Of a stretch of DNA of 64,000 nucleotides, positions 56,753 through 64,000 are shown piece by piece. How positions within the stretch are numbered: position 1 is the first letter of the stretch; every line of letters begins with the position of its first letter. The notes under the pieces are model-generated. The model saw nothing but the letters and a program-made list of their open reading frames with translations. It made no database searches and had not been told where the DNA came from. Source of the DNA: Zhongshania aquatica (GTDB taxonomy: Bacteria > Pseudomonadota > Gammaproteobacteria > Pseudomonadales > Spongiibacteraceae); the NCBI RefSeq assembly GCF_027257955.1, contig NZ_JANZNQ010000013.1, positions 43,893 to 107,892 on the forward strand. The letters run 5' to 3'. The position numbers and the translations under genes are program-made.

Positions 56753-57642
56753 GCTTCGTCGGTGCCCTTCGTCAAAAAGGAAACGCCGCGCAACTGCGCC
56801 CATAGCTCGGCTTTTTTACTTCCGTCTTCCAGCATTAGCGCTGGCTGCACGCTAAAAATGGCGGTTAAACCCGACGATGCCAACAAATCGCGATCAAAAT
56901 AGCTGTTTATGTTATCCCCCAGCACAATCACGCAGTGCGCATTTTGACGTTCTGCATGCGCCATCACATTCCCTAATAGGGCATCTTTTGCCGCATCAGC
57001 GTCTCGTGCAAAACTCGGCGTTTTCAATACCGGCCACTGAAAACGTGCACTGGAAAAAGACGGCGCTAGTTCAAGTTTATGATGGGATGTAATCGCGATT
57101 GCGATATTGGCCAGCAGGCGTTTTTCAGCCGGATTAAGTGGCTGATGAGTGGTGTCTACCACAAACAGAACGCCTATACCGGTGCCAACTATTTCAACGT
57201 TGAATGCAGGATTTGCCACTGGCGTCGCGTTTTCACCTTCAGCCGCAGTTGGCGTAGTGGTCGACGAAACCGGCGGACGTTTAGATGCCTTGCCATCAAG
57301 GTTTAAAGCATCTAAATCAGAGGCAATACGCGCCCTACTCTCACTAGGTACTTGCTGGCTTGCGCTTGAGGCAGGTCGGCCGGATGCGCTATCACGATCT
57401 CGCTCGGCACTTAGATTCTGATACTCGTTTTGAATATCGTGACTGTCTGCGTCACGGTCGTCTGTATACGGCGCACCGTTTTCATAGCCATCTGCCGCGA
57501 TTGATTCCTCGTCACCATCATCCAGTGGTGCAAAATCAATGTCGCAAAGTGGCGAACTCGCCGCACCGTCAAGCACAAAGCGCGGCACATAACTGTCCAC
57601 GCCCATTGCCTGCAAATAGTCTAAGCGCAGTGCTTCGTTCAC
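56749..57642 (-). CDS. holD: DNA polymerase III psi subunit (HolD)-like, extended
   Basis: 297 residues against ~137 for E. coli HolD. N-terminal YLQAMGVDSYVPRFVL fits HolD's first helix, and C-terminal VQPALMLEDGSKKAELWAQL fits its PALTDL...ALWQQI end. An acidic and Ser-rich segment (~40-150, DRDADSHDIQNEYQN) lies between, probably disordered. It binds chi and the clamp loader. GTG start abuts the leuA stop (TAAGTG), and it overlaps rimI by 4 bases, as for E. coli holD-rimI. Assignment by context and end motifs. Confidence 0.7.
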   Translation of the reverse strand: MNEALRLDYLQAMGVDSYVPRFVLDGAASSPLCDIDFAPLDDGDEESIAADGYENGAPYTDDRDADSHDIQNEYQNLSAERDRDSASGRPASSASQQVPSESRARIASDLDALNLDGKASKRPPVSSTTTPTAAEGENATPVANPAFNVEIVGTGIGVLFVVDTTHQPLNPAEKRLLANIAIAITSHHKLELAPSFSSARFQWPVLKTPSFARDADAAKDALLGNVMAHAERQNAHCVIVLGDNINSYFDRDLLASSGLTAIFSVQPALMLEDGSKKAELWAQLRGVSFLTKGTDEA

Positions 57643-59187
57643 TTACACGCCCCGCTGAGGGTGCGCTTTTAAAACACCTGCATCCAAGAGATTTAAGGCA
57701 TCAAGATAGGCCTTCACCGACGCCACAATAATGTCGGTGTCTGCGCCATTGCCATTCACAATAGTGCCCTGCTTTTCTAGGCGTACTTGCACTTCGCCCT
57801 GAGAATCGGTGCCACGGGTAATCGCATTCACAGAATAGAGTAAAAGTTTGGCGCCGCTATCAACCAATAACTCTACTGCTTTAAATGCCGCATCTACTGG
57901 CCCATCGCCTTCGGCATTGGCTTCTTTGGCCTCACCGTCGATTGTCAGCTGAACATCTGCGCGGGGCTTAGAGCCAGTTCGCGACACAGCTTCCAAGCCA
58001 ACAAAGTGATAACGTTTTTCATACTCTGCCGGTTGCACATCACTCATCAGTGCCTGCAAATCTTCGTCAAAGATTTCATGCTTTTTATCTGCCAGCTCTT
58101 TAAAGCGGGTAAATGCCAAATTCAACGCTGCTTGGTTATCTAGGGTAATACCCAGCTCTTCTAAGCGTGCTTTAAAGGCCGCACGGCCAGAATGCTTACC
58201 CAGTACGAGTTTATTGGCATTCCAACCCACATCCTGCGCACGCATAATTTCGTAGGTTTCGCGGTGTTTTAGAACACCGTCCTGATGAATACCAGACTCG
58301 TGCGCGAAAGCATTCGCACCCACAATCGCCTTATTCGGCTGAACCGGAAAGCCCGTTATTGAAGAAACAAGCCGCGAGGTAGGCACGATCTGTGTAGCGT
58401 CTACGCTCACTTGAACAGGGAATATGTCCGCGCGGGTGCGAACGGCCATCACCAACTCTTCTAATGAGGCATTACCCGCGCGCTCACCCAAGCCATTAAT
58501 TGTACATTCTACCTGCCTAGCACCGTGCATAACGGCGGACAGCGAGTTCGCCACCGCCAGGCCAAGATCATTGTGGCAATGAACGGAGAAAATCGCCTTG
58601 TCGGCATTGGGAATAGTGTTCATCAGCCGAGCGACCATTGCACCGTATTCACCCGGCTCACCATAGCCAACGGTATCGGGCAAGTTGATGGTGCGCGCAC
58701 CAGCGTCAATGACCTGCTCAATAATCCGGCATAAGAAATCGTATTCAGAACGCGATGCGTCTTCACAGGAAAACTCAACATCGCCTATTAAGTTACGGGC
58801 ATACTTCACCGCCGCCACGGCGCGCTCGACCACATTATCTGGGGTCATTCGCAATTTGTATTCCATGTGAATCGGCGAAGTGGCTATAAAGGTATGAATA
58901 CGTCCTGACTCCGCTGGTCGCAATGCTTCTGCCGCCCGATCAATATCTTCAGACCCAGTGCGAGCTAAGCTGCAAATGGTGCTGCCTCTCACTGCTTCGG
59001 CTACGGCTTTAACCGATTCGAAGTCGCCGACGCTGGCGATGGCAAAACCCGCTTCAATGACATCTACGCCCATTTTTTCGAGCATTTTAGCAATACGCAC
59101 CTTTTCGTCACGCGTCATAGACGCGCCCGGGCTTTGCTCACCGTCACGAAGGGTCGTATCAAAAATAATCAGCCTATCTTTAGTCAT
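57643..59187 (-). CDS. leuA: 2-isopropylmalate synthase
   Basis: 514 residues. N-terminus [17 protein letters not shown] is the family signature. It makes 2-isopropylmalate from 2-ketoisovalerate and acetyl-CoA, the first step of leucine synthesis. Metal-binding HCHNDLGLA and [12 protein letters not shown] are present. The C-terminal dimer regulatory domain (~390-500) is intact. The holD-like gene follows directly with no gap. Confidence 0.96.
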   Translation of the reverse strand: MTKDRLIIFDTTLRDGEQSPGASMTRDEKVRIAKMLEKMGVDVIEAGFAIASVGDFESVKAVAEAVRGSTICSLARTGSEDIDRAAEALRPAESGRIHTFIATSPIHMEYKLRMTPDNVVERAVAAVKYARNLIGDVEFSCEDASRSEYDFLCRIIEQVIDAGARTINLPDTVGYGEPGEYGAMVARLMNTIPNADKAIFSVHCHNDLGLAVANSLSAVMHGARQVECTINGLGERAGNASLEELVMAVRTRADIFPVQVSVDATQIVPTSRLVSSITGFPVQPNKAIVGANAFAHESGIHQDGVLKHRETYEIMRAQDVGWNANKLVLGKHSGRAAFKARLEELGITLDNQAALNLAFTRFKELADKKHEIFDEDLQALMSDVQPAEYEKRYHFVGLEAVSRTGSKPRADVQLTIDGEAKEANAEGDGPVDAAFKAVELLVDSGAKLLLYSVNAITRGTDSQGEVQVRLEKQGTIVNGNGADTDIIVASVKAYLDALNLLDAGVLKAHPQRGV

Positions 59188-59561
59188 GCCAAACTCCCGC
59201 CATTATCATTATCTGCCATCCTGTTTATTGCGGACGGCCTAATCAATGCCGCAATTATAGTCGGACATGAGCGAGACTTCTTGGCTCTTTTCATCATCCG
59301 CCATGGATTTTTATGCGTACCGCAGCTCAAACTCGGTAAAAATGCCAACAGCGCCTAATGAACTAACGCCTTTTTAAACGTCAAACTGGGAACGGTCACG
59401 GTAAAGGAATTTTACGAAATATCCTTTTAAAGGCGTTTAAACTGGCGATTTTGTATACAATTTACGCACAGCTGTGGCCTGATAGGATGTAATAGGCAGC
59501 ACAAACACACCGGCAAGACTACAACTTGCTTACCACAATTAACGGAGTAATCCGCTGTATC
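59188..59561. promoter_or_regulatory. leuA / AstE divergent promoter region
   Basis: The gap holds a TATAAT-like -10 on the minus strand at 59254-59259 for leuA, with only a weak -35. I saw no Leu-rich leader peptide or attenuator hairpin. On the plus side it contains the 5' region of the AstE-like gene, including GGAG at 59547. Confidence 0.45.
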
Positions 59562-61061
59562 ATGCGACGCATCGTCATTTTTTGCATAGCACTGAGCTTT
59601 CAATTGCTCACTCAGGCCGCCTCAGCGAACGAACAATCGCCAAAGTCGCTGAACGAGTCACACGCCCTTAATGCCTCAACCCCTAGCGAAACGGTCAATG
59701 AAGAAGGCACAACATTCAGCTCAAACCGGCACAGAAACGCAGTACTAAATAGCGATTTTGATAAAAGCACCGTCGCCACGGATACGCCAGAAGTCGCCTT
59801 TACCCTACTCGGCCAAGATATTTTAAGGGGCAGTTTTGAGCGTTTGTATTGGACCGCAGGGCAAGCCATCGCCGGGCTCGCTATGCCAACCCCAATACTG
59901 GTAGCGGCAGGTAATAAACCCGGCCCCACCCTCTGCCTGACCGCTGCGGTTCACGGCGACGAGTTAAATGGTGTCGAAGCGATACGTCGCGTGATGTTTA
60001 GCCTCGAAAGCGACAAATTAAACGGCGTCGTCATCGGCGTACCGATTGTAAATATGCATGGCTTCCGTCGTACCTCACGCTACCTCCCCGACCGCCGCGA
60101 TCTCAACCGCTATTTCCCCGGCGATCCAAAAGGTAGCTCTGCGGGTAGAATAGCCCACAGTTTCTTCAATGAAGTCATTACCCACTGCGACCGCCTGATC
60201 GATATACATACCGGCTCGTTCCACCGCACCAACCTCACCCAATTGCGCGGTAATCTCGGCAAAGAAAGCGTAATGCAATTCAGCAAAATGTTTCATGACG
60301 TGACCGTATTAGACGGCGCTGGCGCGCCGGGAACCCTCCGCCGCGCAGCCGTTGACGCGGGTATCCCGGCCGTCACGCTAGAAGCTGGCGAACCACTGCG
60401 CCTCCAGCTAAAAGAGGTCATCCAGAGTGTGAACGGTATTAAAGCCGTCATGTACCACATGGGCATGATTGGCTCAAAACCGAGCCGAGCACCCAACCAA
60501 AACGTGTTTTATAAATCGACGTGGCTACGTGCCGACCAAAGCGGGGTATTCCTAACAGAAGCCAAGCTCGGCCAGCGAGTCAAAAAAGGCGATATTTTGG
60601 GCACCGTAACCGATCCAATTACCAACCGCAGCTCGGTGATACGAAGTAACGTTGACGGCCAGATTATTGGCCTTGCCCTCAACCAAATGGTCATGCCGGG
60701 TTTCGCCGCGTACCACGTTGGTATCGCCACCGACCAGAAAAAAGTAGCCGCTGACAAAATGGCGGATAACGTCGTAGCAGAAGCACTTGAACCGGTTGCC
60801 GAGAACATGAAAGAAGTTGCTAGAGAAGCCGCACAAACCGCAGCCAAAACCAGTGATGACCCAGCAACGGTCGCTGCTGCAGCGCGCAAAGCGGTAAAAG
60901 ATGCGACTCAAAATGCCACTCAACTGGTAGATAAGCCAAAAGCTGAAAAGCTCAATAACGAAAGAACGGACGATACACCGCCAGAACAAGGAAGCGCAGA
61001 GTCACCAGAGTCTATTAGCCAACCCCGCCCGAATGATGAGTTAGAGGAACACCCAGAGTAA
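59562..61061 (+). CDS. Exported succinylglutamate desuccinylase/aspartoacylase-type protein
   Basis: 499 residues from ATG 59562, beginning a signal peptide (RRIVIFCIALSFQLLTQAASA); a TTG 36 bases upstream lacks an SD. The zinc-peptidase core is LTAAVHGDELNGVEAIR (HxxE) and LIDIHTGSFHRTN (distal His), in the M14-related AstE/AspA family. A late biotinyl-like KKGDILGTVTDPI segment follows. The last ~110 residues are a charged Ala/Glu/Pro tail of low complexity. Substrate unknown. The next bases hold two terminator-like hairpins. Confidence 0.8.
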   Translation: MRRIVIFCIALSFQLLTQAASANEQSPKSLNESHALNASTPSETVNEEGTTFSSNRHRNAVLNSDFDKSTVATDTPEVAFTLLGQDILRGSFERLYWTAGQAIAGLAMPTPILVAAGNKPGPTLCLTAAVHGDELNGVEAIRRVMFSLESDKLNGVVIGVPIVNMHGFRRTSRYLPDRRDLNRYFPGDPKGSSAGRIAHSFFNEVITHCDRLIDIHTGSFHRTNLTQLRGNLGKESVMQFSKMFHDVTVLDGAGAPGTLRRAAVDAGIPAVTLEAGEPLRLQLKEVIQSVNGIKAVMYHMGMIGSKPSRAPNQNVFYKSTWLRADQSGVFLTEAKLGQRVKKGDILGTVTDPITNRSSVIRSNVDGQIIGLALNQMVMPGFAAYHVGIATDQKKVAADKMADNVVAEALEPVAENMKEVAREAAQTAAKTSDDPATVAAAARKAVKDATQNATQLVDKPKAEKLNNERTDDTPPEQGSAESPESISQPRPNDELEEHPE

Positions 61062-61088
61062 GTGCACCTAAAAAGATTGTTTCATCCC

Positions 61089-61140
61089 TAAACTGTCCGA
61101 AACGGCTAATTGAAGATAACAATGATCGCTGGACAGTTTA
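61089..61140. repeat. Inverted repeat TAAACTGTCC / GGACAGTTTA
   Basis: Ten perfect bases on each side with 32 between (61089-61098 and 61131-61140), extended by CCC/GGG with a one-base bulge. It may be the remains of an insertion sequence or a MITE-like hairpin; no transposase is near. Confidence 0.4.
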
Positions 61141-61200
61141 TGGGCTTGCAGTTCTGGGGCCATGGAACTTGATGGCTGATGTTGGTAATAAGCGAACAGT

Positions 61201-61238
61201 TAAAAACCCCGAATCGGGCCGAAACAGGTGGGTTTTTA
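61201..61238 (+). terminator. TAAAAACCC/GGGTTTTTA hairpin
   Basis: Nine perfect bases on each side (61201-61209, 61230-61238). It may terminate the AstE-like gene, lying just upstream of a stronger hairpin. Confidence 0.55.
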
Positions 61239-61245
61239 CAATCTC

Positions 61246-61297
61246 AACACCAAGCGAAGCGGCGGCATAGCCGTCCGCTTGCGTTTTTTTGTTATAG
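61246..61297 (-). repeat. Possible attC overlapping the terminator
   Basis: Read on the minus strand it has a VCR-like left end TATAACAA and a GTTGAG right end, one change from GTTRRRY, with pairing arms. It would be the attC of the lipoprotein cassette. The strong plus-strand terminator gives a simpler explanation, so this is tentative. Confidence 0.3.
61257..61290 (+). terminator. Terminator of the AstE-like gene
   Basis: AAGCGGCGGC and GCCG-T-CCGCTT with an ATA loop and one bulged base, followed by GCG and seven T. The right flank GTTATAGC on the plus strand can also be read as an attC left end on the minus strand. Confidence 0.75.
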
Positions 61298-61322
61298 CAA
61301 AACTAATCAAATACTACCTTGC

Positions 61323-63131
61323 TCAGTCAAATTTCTCCTTATCCATAAACCAGCCTTCTACTACACCGCTCCGTGATGGCCAAAGAACAAAGTTCGCTGT
61401 ATCAGAATATGCTACATTGGCTTGCGATGGCCTAGCTAAATCATCTCTTAATGTGTCGCGATTAAGACCCGATATAGGTATGGCTGCGGATATACTCTCT
61501 AATTCCCGCGATACTTTAACACCATATACTCCTGTTTCTGGGTCGAAGTTTGATGAAGACCAAAGAAATAGATAGTTCCCGTCTTCATAGGATAAATCGA
61601 GAAAGTCTTTTGGAACCTCTTCTGATGAGTTGCCACCAACAAAGATTGGTGGAGATATTATAATCCCAATATCAGATGCAGCAGCATCCACCAATTCCCC
61701 TGAAGAGTTTATTTGGCGAGCATAAACTGTAAAACTACCAGACATTATCGTATTTGTTTCTAATAGCCCTTCTATCCATCCAACAACGTAGTTATTTCCA
61801 TCTGAAGCAATTTGAGGGTAACGCGGATTATCGCCATTATCACTTCTAATCTGCACAGCGTTAGATAGAAGTACATTTCCTTCTAGATCCAATAACTGCC
61901 CGAAAATAGGCATTCCAACACTTCTTCGAGTATCTTCAAAAAAATATGGGCTCCATATAACCATAAATTCGTTTTCTCCATAAGCAACGCTGGGAGAATA
62001 CACATGATTATTAGGATCTGGGTAAGTATCTGAAAGGTTGTCAACAACTATAAAACTGTTTGTTACTCCTCCCAGCTGATCAACAAAGGCTCCCTTAATT
62101 CTATGAGTTGCTCCTGACTCATGCCAAACAACTAGGGTTCGAGTGCCATCAAAAACCATATCTGGCTCGAAGGCTGATATTCCGACAGTTTGAGAAATAT
62201 CAATCGGCAGGTCGTCTACGACATTCCCATCGGGTGCTATTCTTTTCCCTACTATACTTCGCTCACCGTTCAAACTTGTCATATAGGTAACCAGGTAATT
62301 CATGCCATCAAAAATTGCGTTATAGCGAGTGAATCTACAACCTGTATTACCTGTATCTACTTTGCCATGAATTTGGAATTCTGGCCCCATTGTCCTGTTG
62401 CCATATACGATCCTGCCAATAAGTTCGGAAGGGTAAGGGAAAACTTCAGATTCTCTGCATGAAACAGTAAGAAAGTTCGAGCCATCACTGGCTACGGCGG
62501 GTTTGGCTGGCTGAGATAAATCTGAATTTAGATTCAAATTTTCAAATACAACCTGGCCAATATTTAGTGAAGATGCCATATGTCGAACTATCTCTACATT
62601 CCTTTCAAATACTCTCCTTTCCGCACTGTAGAGTAAACCGTAAACTGCGTCATCGAACTCAAAGGCAATCAACATAAACCTTAGATCCAACTGCTCAACG
62701 CCTTCCACATCTGCATCAAATATGGATTCTTCTCCTGAAAATCCCGCCACTTCAATTTGTCTACTCGAGATTTCTTGTATATTGCTTACATCTACTCCTG
62801 TTACCTCTGCCATACTGTCTAATTTGACAAGCAAAACGTTTTCTAAAAACTGATCAGATTCCCCCTCTGAAGGCTCTGAAAAAGCAGCTATCACATCAGG
62901 CTCACCAAGAGATAAAGAATCCTGCCTATTCCATGCTTCAGGAAATACTAGTGCGATTTTTTCTCTAAAAGATAGATGTGGAATAAAATTGACATCCGAT
63001 GGATCAATAGCCGAAACAACTGGAACCTGACTATCGCCACCGCCACCACCGCCACCGCCACCGCAAGCGGCTAAAGCTGAAAGCAAGAATATAATTAATA
63101 CGTGAAGAGTTCTCCGCCTAAACTTTGCCAA
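61323..63131 (-). CDS. Poly-Gly lipoprotein of unknown function
   Basis: 602 residues from TTG 63131, with GAGGAAA nine bases before it; an earlier TTG at 63146 is possible. Lipobox LAACG is followed by a run of nine Gly coded by a GGT/GGC-type repeat. The rest is beta-rich with repeated small hydrophobic blocks (NYLVTYMTSLNGERS, TRTLVVWHESGATH, NYVVGWIEG, NYLFLWSSS), like a beta-propeller. AT-rich compared with the left flank. It starts ~45 bases after an attC, so it is likely a cassette gene. Confidence 0.75.
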   Translation of the reverse strand: MAKFRRRTLHVLIIFLLSALAACGGGGGGGGGDSQVPVVSAIDPSDVNFIPHLSFREKIALVFPEAWNRQDSLSLGEPDVIAAFSEPSEGESDQFLENVLLVKLDSMAEVTGVDVSNIQEISSRQIEVAGFSGEESIFDADVEGVEQLDLRFMLIAFEFDDAVYGLLYSAERRVFERNVEIVRHMASSLNIGQVVFENLNLNSDLSQPAKPAVASDGSNFLTVSCRESEVFPYPSELIGRIVYGNRTMGPEFQIHGKVDTGNTGCRFTRYNAIFDGMNYLVTYMTSLNGERSIVGKRIAPDGNVVDDLPIDISQTVGISAFEPDMVFDGTRTLVVWHESGATHRIKGAFVDQLGGVTNSFIVVDNLSDTYPDPNNHVYSPSVAYGENEFMVIWSPYFFEDTRRSVGMPIFGQLLDLEGNVLLSNAVQIRSDNGDNPRYPQIASDGNNYVVGWIEGLLETNTIMSGSFTVYARQINSSGELVDAAASDIGIIISPPIFVGGNSSEEVPKDFLDLSYEDGNYLFLWSSSNFDPETGVYGVKVSRELESISAAIPISGLNRDTLRDDLARPSQANVAYSDTANFVLWPSRSGVVEGWFMDKEKFD

Positions 63132-63175
63132 TTTTATTTTCCTCAATTTTACAACTTTGCGAGATTGCTATGACC

Positions 63176-63256
63176 TAGAGCTAATGGTCGCTGCGCGGCT
63201 TTATCGCCCAGGAAGCCGCAACGGAAAAGACGTCGCCGCGGCTGGCCTTGTTAAAC
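63176..63256 (-). repeat. attC site, mutated right core
   Basis: The left core on the minus strand, GTTTAAC (63256-63250), fits RYYYAAC exactly and is followed by AA. Inner GCCGCG arms pair. The right end reads ATTAGC, where GTTRRRY would have GTTAGC, so the site may be inactive. It lies between the MltR stop and the lipoprotein start. Confidence 0.65.
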
Positions 63257-63257
63257 C

Positions 63258-63767
63258 TTAAGCTCTTGATTTGTTTGGCCACGTTTTAGTAGCTCTCTTT
63301 TCTTTGGCTGCCAGTCGGGCGCGCCACATTAAATCTGTTAATAAAATTGCAATGGAAAAATTAAAGCGTGCCCTCAGCGTTGATCCTTCCTCAAGCTCAA
63401 CTGGGCCGCACCAAGGAAGCTGATTGACAAGGCCAGCTACTTTTTCTGACTCAAAACTGACACCTTTCCAGCTATGACCGAATTCGTTTCTAATTTTTCG
63501 GATTAAAGTAATTTCCCGAAATTCATTATCTTGCAAAAGTCCGAGCGCATGAGCGGCGGCTGCTTTCGCTGCAAATGTACCAAGGGGTGCATTAAACCCG
63601 CTGATAAGCTCTTTTCCTGATTTGTTATCAGCAAGGAAAGACCTAAGAATATTCTCCAGCCAATCATCCAAAACAGCTGCGGCATTAAGGGCTGCACCTC
63701 TGTCACTTTCTTTGTTGAACTCATTCAAAAATTCAGACAGATCTCGCATTTCAGGTTCTTGCTGCAT
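63258..63767 (-). CDS. MltR-family protein (cassette gene)
   Basis: 169 residues of the MltR (mannitol operon repressor) family: DRGAALNAAAVLDDWLENIL, FNAPLGTFAAKAAAAHALGLL, LIRKIRNEFGH and a C-terminal helix. MltR itself binds no known DNA motif by a classic HTH. Its ATG lies 14 bases after a GTTAAGC core with AAGGGA as RBS, and its stop runs into an attC left core, so it is a typical integron cassette. Tail TKTWPNKSRA is basic. Confidence 0.88.
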   Translation of the reverse strand: MQQEPEMRDLSEFLNEFNKESDRGAALNAAAVLDDWLENILRSFLADNKSGKELISGFNAPLGTFAAKAAAAHALGLLQDNEFREITLIRKIRNEFGHSWKGVSFESEKVAGLVNQLPWCGPVELEEGSTLRARFNFSIAILLTDLMWRARLAAKEKRATKTWPNKSRA

Positions 63768-63780
63768 GACATCCCTTAAG

Positions 63781-63877
63781 GCTTAACGCCGTGTTCTGTT
63801 GAATTTTTGGAGTGGATGCTTTTGTGTTACCAAACACAAAAGGAGCAATGGAAAAAATTTCAACAGGAACACCTTGT
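63781..63877 (-). repeat. attC site interrupted by a group II intron
   Basis: On the minus strand the right core GTTAAGC (63787-63781) is a perfect GTTRRRY. The plus-strand arms GTGTTC-TGTTGAA and TTCAACA-g-GAACAC pair with one bulged base, and CTTTTGTGTT/AACACAAAAG forms an inner stem. The left end stops at CCTTGT, where intact attC has CCTTGTTAAAC (compare 63246-63256). The missing TRRRY should lie beyond the intron. Confidence 0.72.
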
Positions 63878-64000
63878 GTACGCCCAGCATGGGCATGAAC
63901 TAATGAGGTGAAAGTCCTCTGTAGGAAGGTCACCATCCTTAGCGATTTATGATCGTTATTAGATGTTAACTACTAGCGAATGGCAAGGGCTTGACCGCGA
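63878..64000 (+). mobile_element. 5' end of a group II intron, probably class C-attC
   Basis: After CCTTGT the sequence GTACGCCCAGCATGGGCATG and GAGGTGAAAGTCCTC with GGAAGGTCACC resembles domain I of bacterial group II introns. The boundary could be 63876 (GTGTACG) or 63878 (GTACGCCC); the second leaves the attC exon TTGT. Its strand is opposite to the cassettes, as known for introns in attC bottom strands. The body and any reverse transcriptase lie outside the window. Confidence 0.65.

Noticed and set aside
1..64000. CRISPR arrays, tRNA or rRNA genes
   Set aside because: No spaced direct repeats, cloverleaf-like sequences or rRNA segments were noticed on reading the window; a covariance search would be needed to exclude small RNAs.

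Overview
The window comes from a gammaproteobacterium, most likely a marine or aquatic one. The grounds are the EF-P/EarP pair with Arg32, a holD-rimI neighbourhood, a PBP7-type peptidase, MdtABC-type RND pumps, four TonB-dependent receptors or receptor-like systems under Fur/Zur-type boxes, and Cys-anchored lipoproteins. A member of the Cellvibrionales (Spongiibacteraceae-like) would fit, but that placement is inference from gene content only. No rRNA, tRNA or CRISPR array was seen.

Layout. 1-2.9 kb: 3' part of a beta-helix protein fused to a diheme cytochrome. 2.9-4.0 kb: tpm and a decayed MerR regulator. 4.0-8.6 kb: a zinc module (Zur-like repressor, AztD-like lipoprotein, His-rich ZnuD-like receptor) with a perfect palindromic Zur-type box. 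9.0-10.3 kb: an esterase-like lipoprotein and a short BLUF photoreceptor. 10.5-19.5 kb: a four-gene MdtABC-OMF efflux operon. 19.7-25.6 kb: a seven-gene iron operon (TonB, ExbB, ExbD, PepSY, DUF2271, DUF4198, flavoprotein reductase) behind a Fur box. 25.9-27.4 kb: a Baeyer-Villiger-type monooxygenase behind a perfect 12-bp palindrome.

27.7-32.7 kb: AT-rich, same-strand small genes of mostly unknown function, separated by integron-type recombination sites. I read this as a cassette cluster without an integrase (CALIN-like). 33.0-37.3 kb: two tandem alkaline phosphatases plus a secreted His-tailed protein. 37.4-43.3 kb: an aldehyde dehydrogenase remnant, MarR and LysR regulators, and a SnoaL/SDR/TonB-receptor set. 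43.4-48.4 kb: a methyltransferase, EF-P with its rhamnosyltransferase EarP, a hotdog protein and an enoyl-CoA hydratase. 48.8-51.9 kb: a Fur-controlled Fiu-like receptor with a PiuC/YbiX dioxygenase. 51.9-59.2 kb: housekeeping minus-strand genes (yehS, ylqF, MOSC, pbpG, rimI, holD, leuA). 59.5-61.1 kb: a secreted AstE/AspA-type deacylase.

61.2-64 kb: a second integron-type segment on the minus strand, a poly-Gly lipoprotein and an MltR-family gene, each next to an attC. The outermost attC is interrupted, at the TTGT/T position of its bottom strand, by the 5' end of a group II intron that runs off the window. This intron-in-attC arrangement, together with the separate cassette cluster at 28 kb, is the most notable content of the window.
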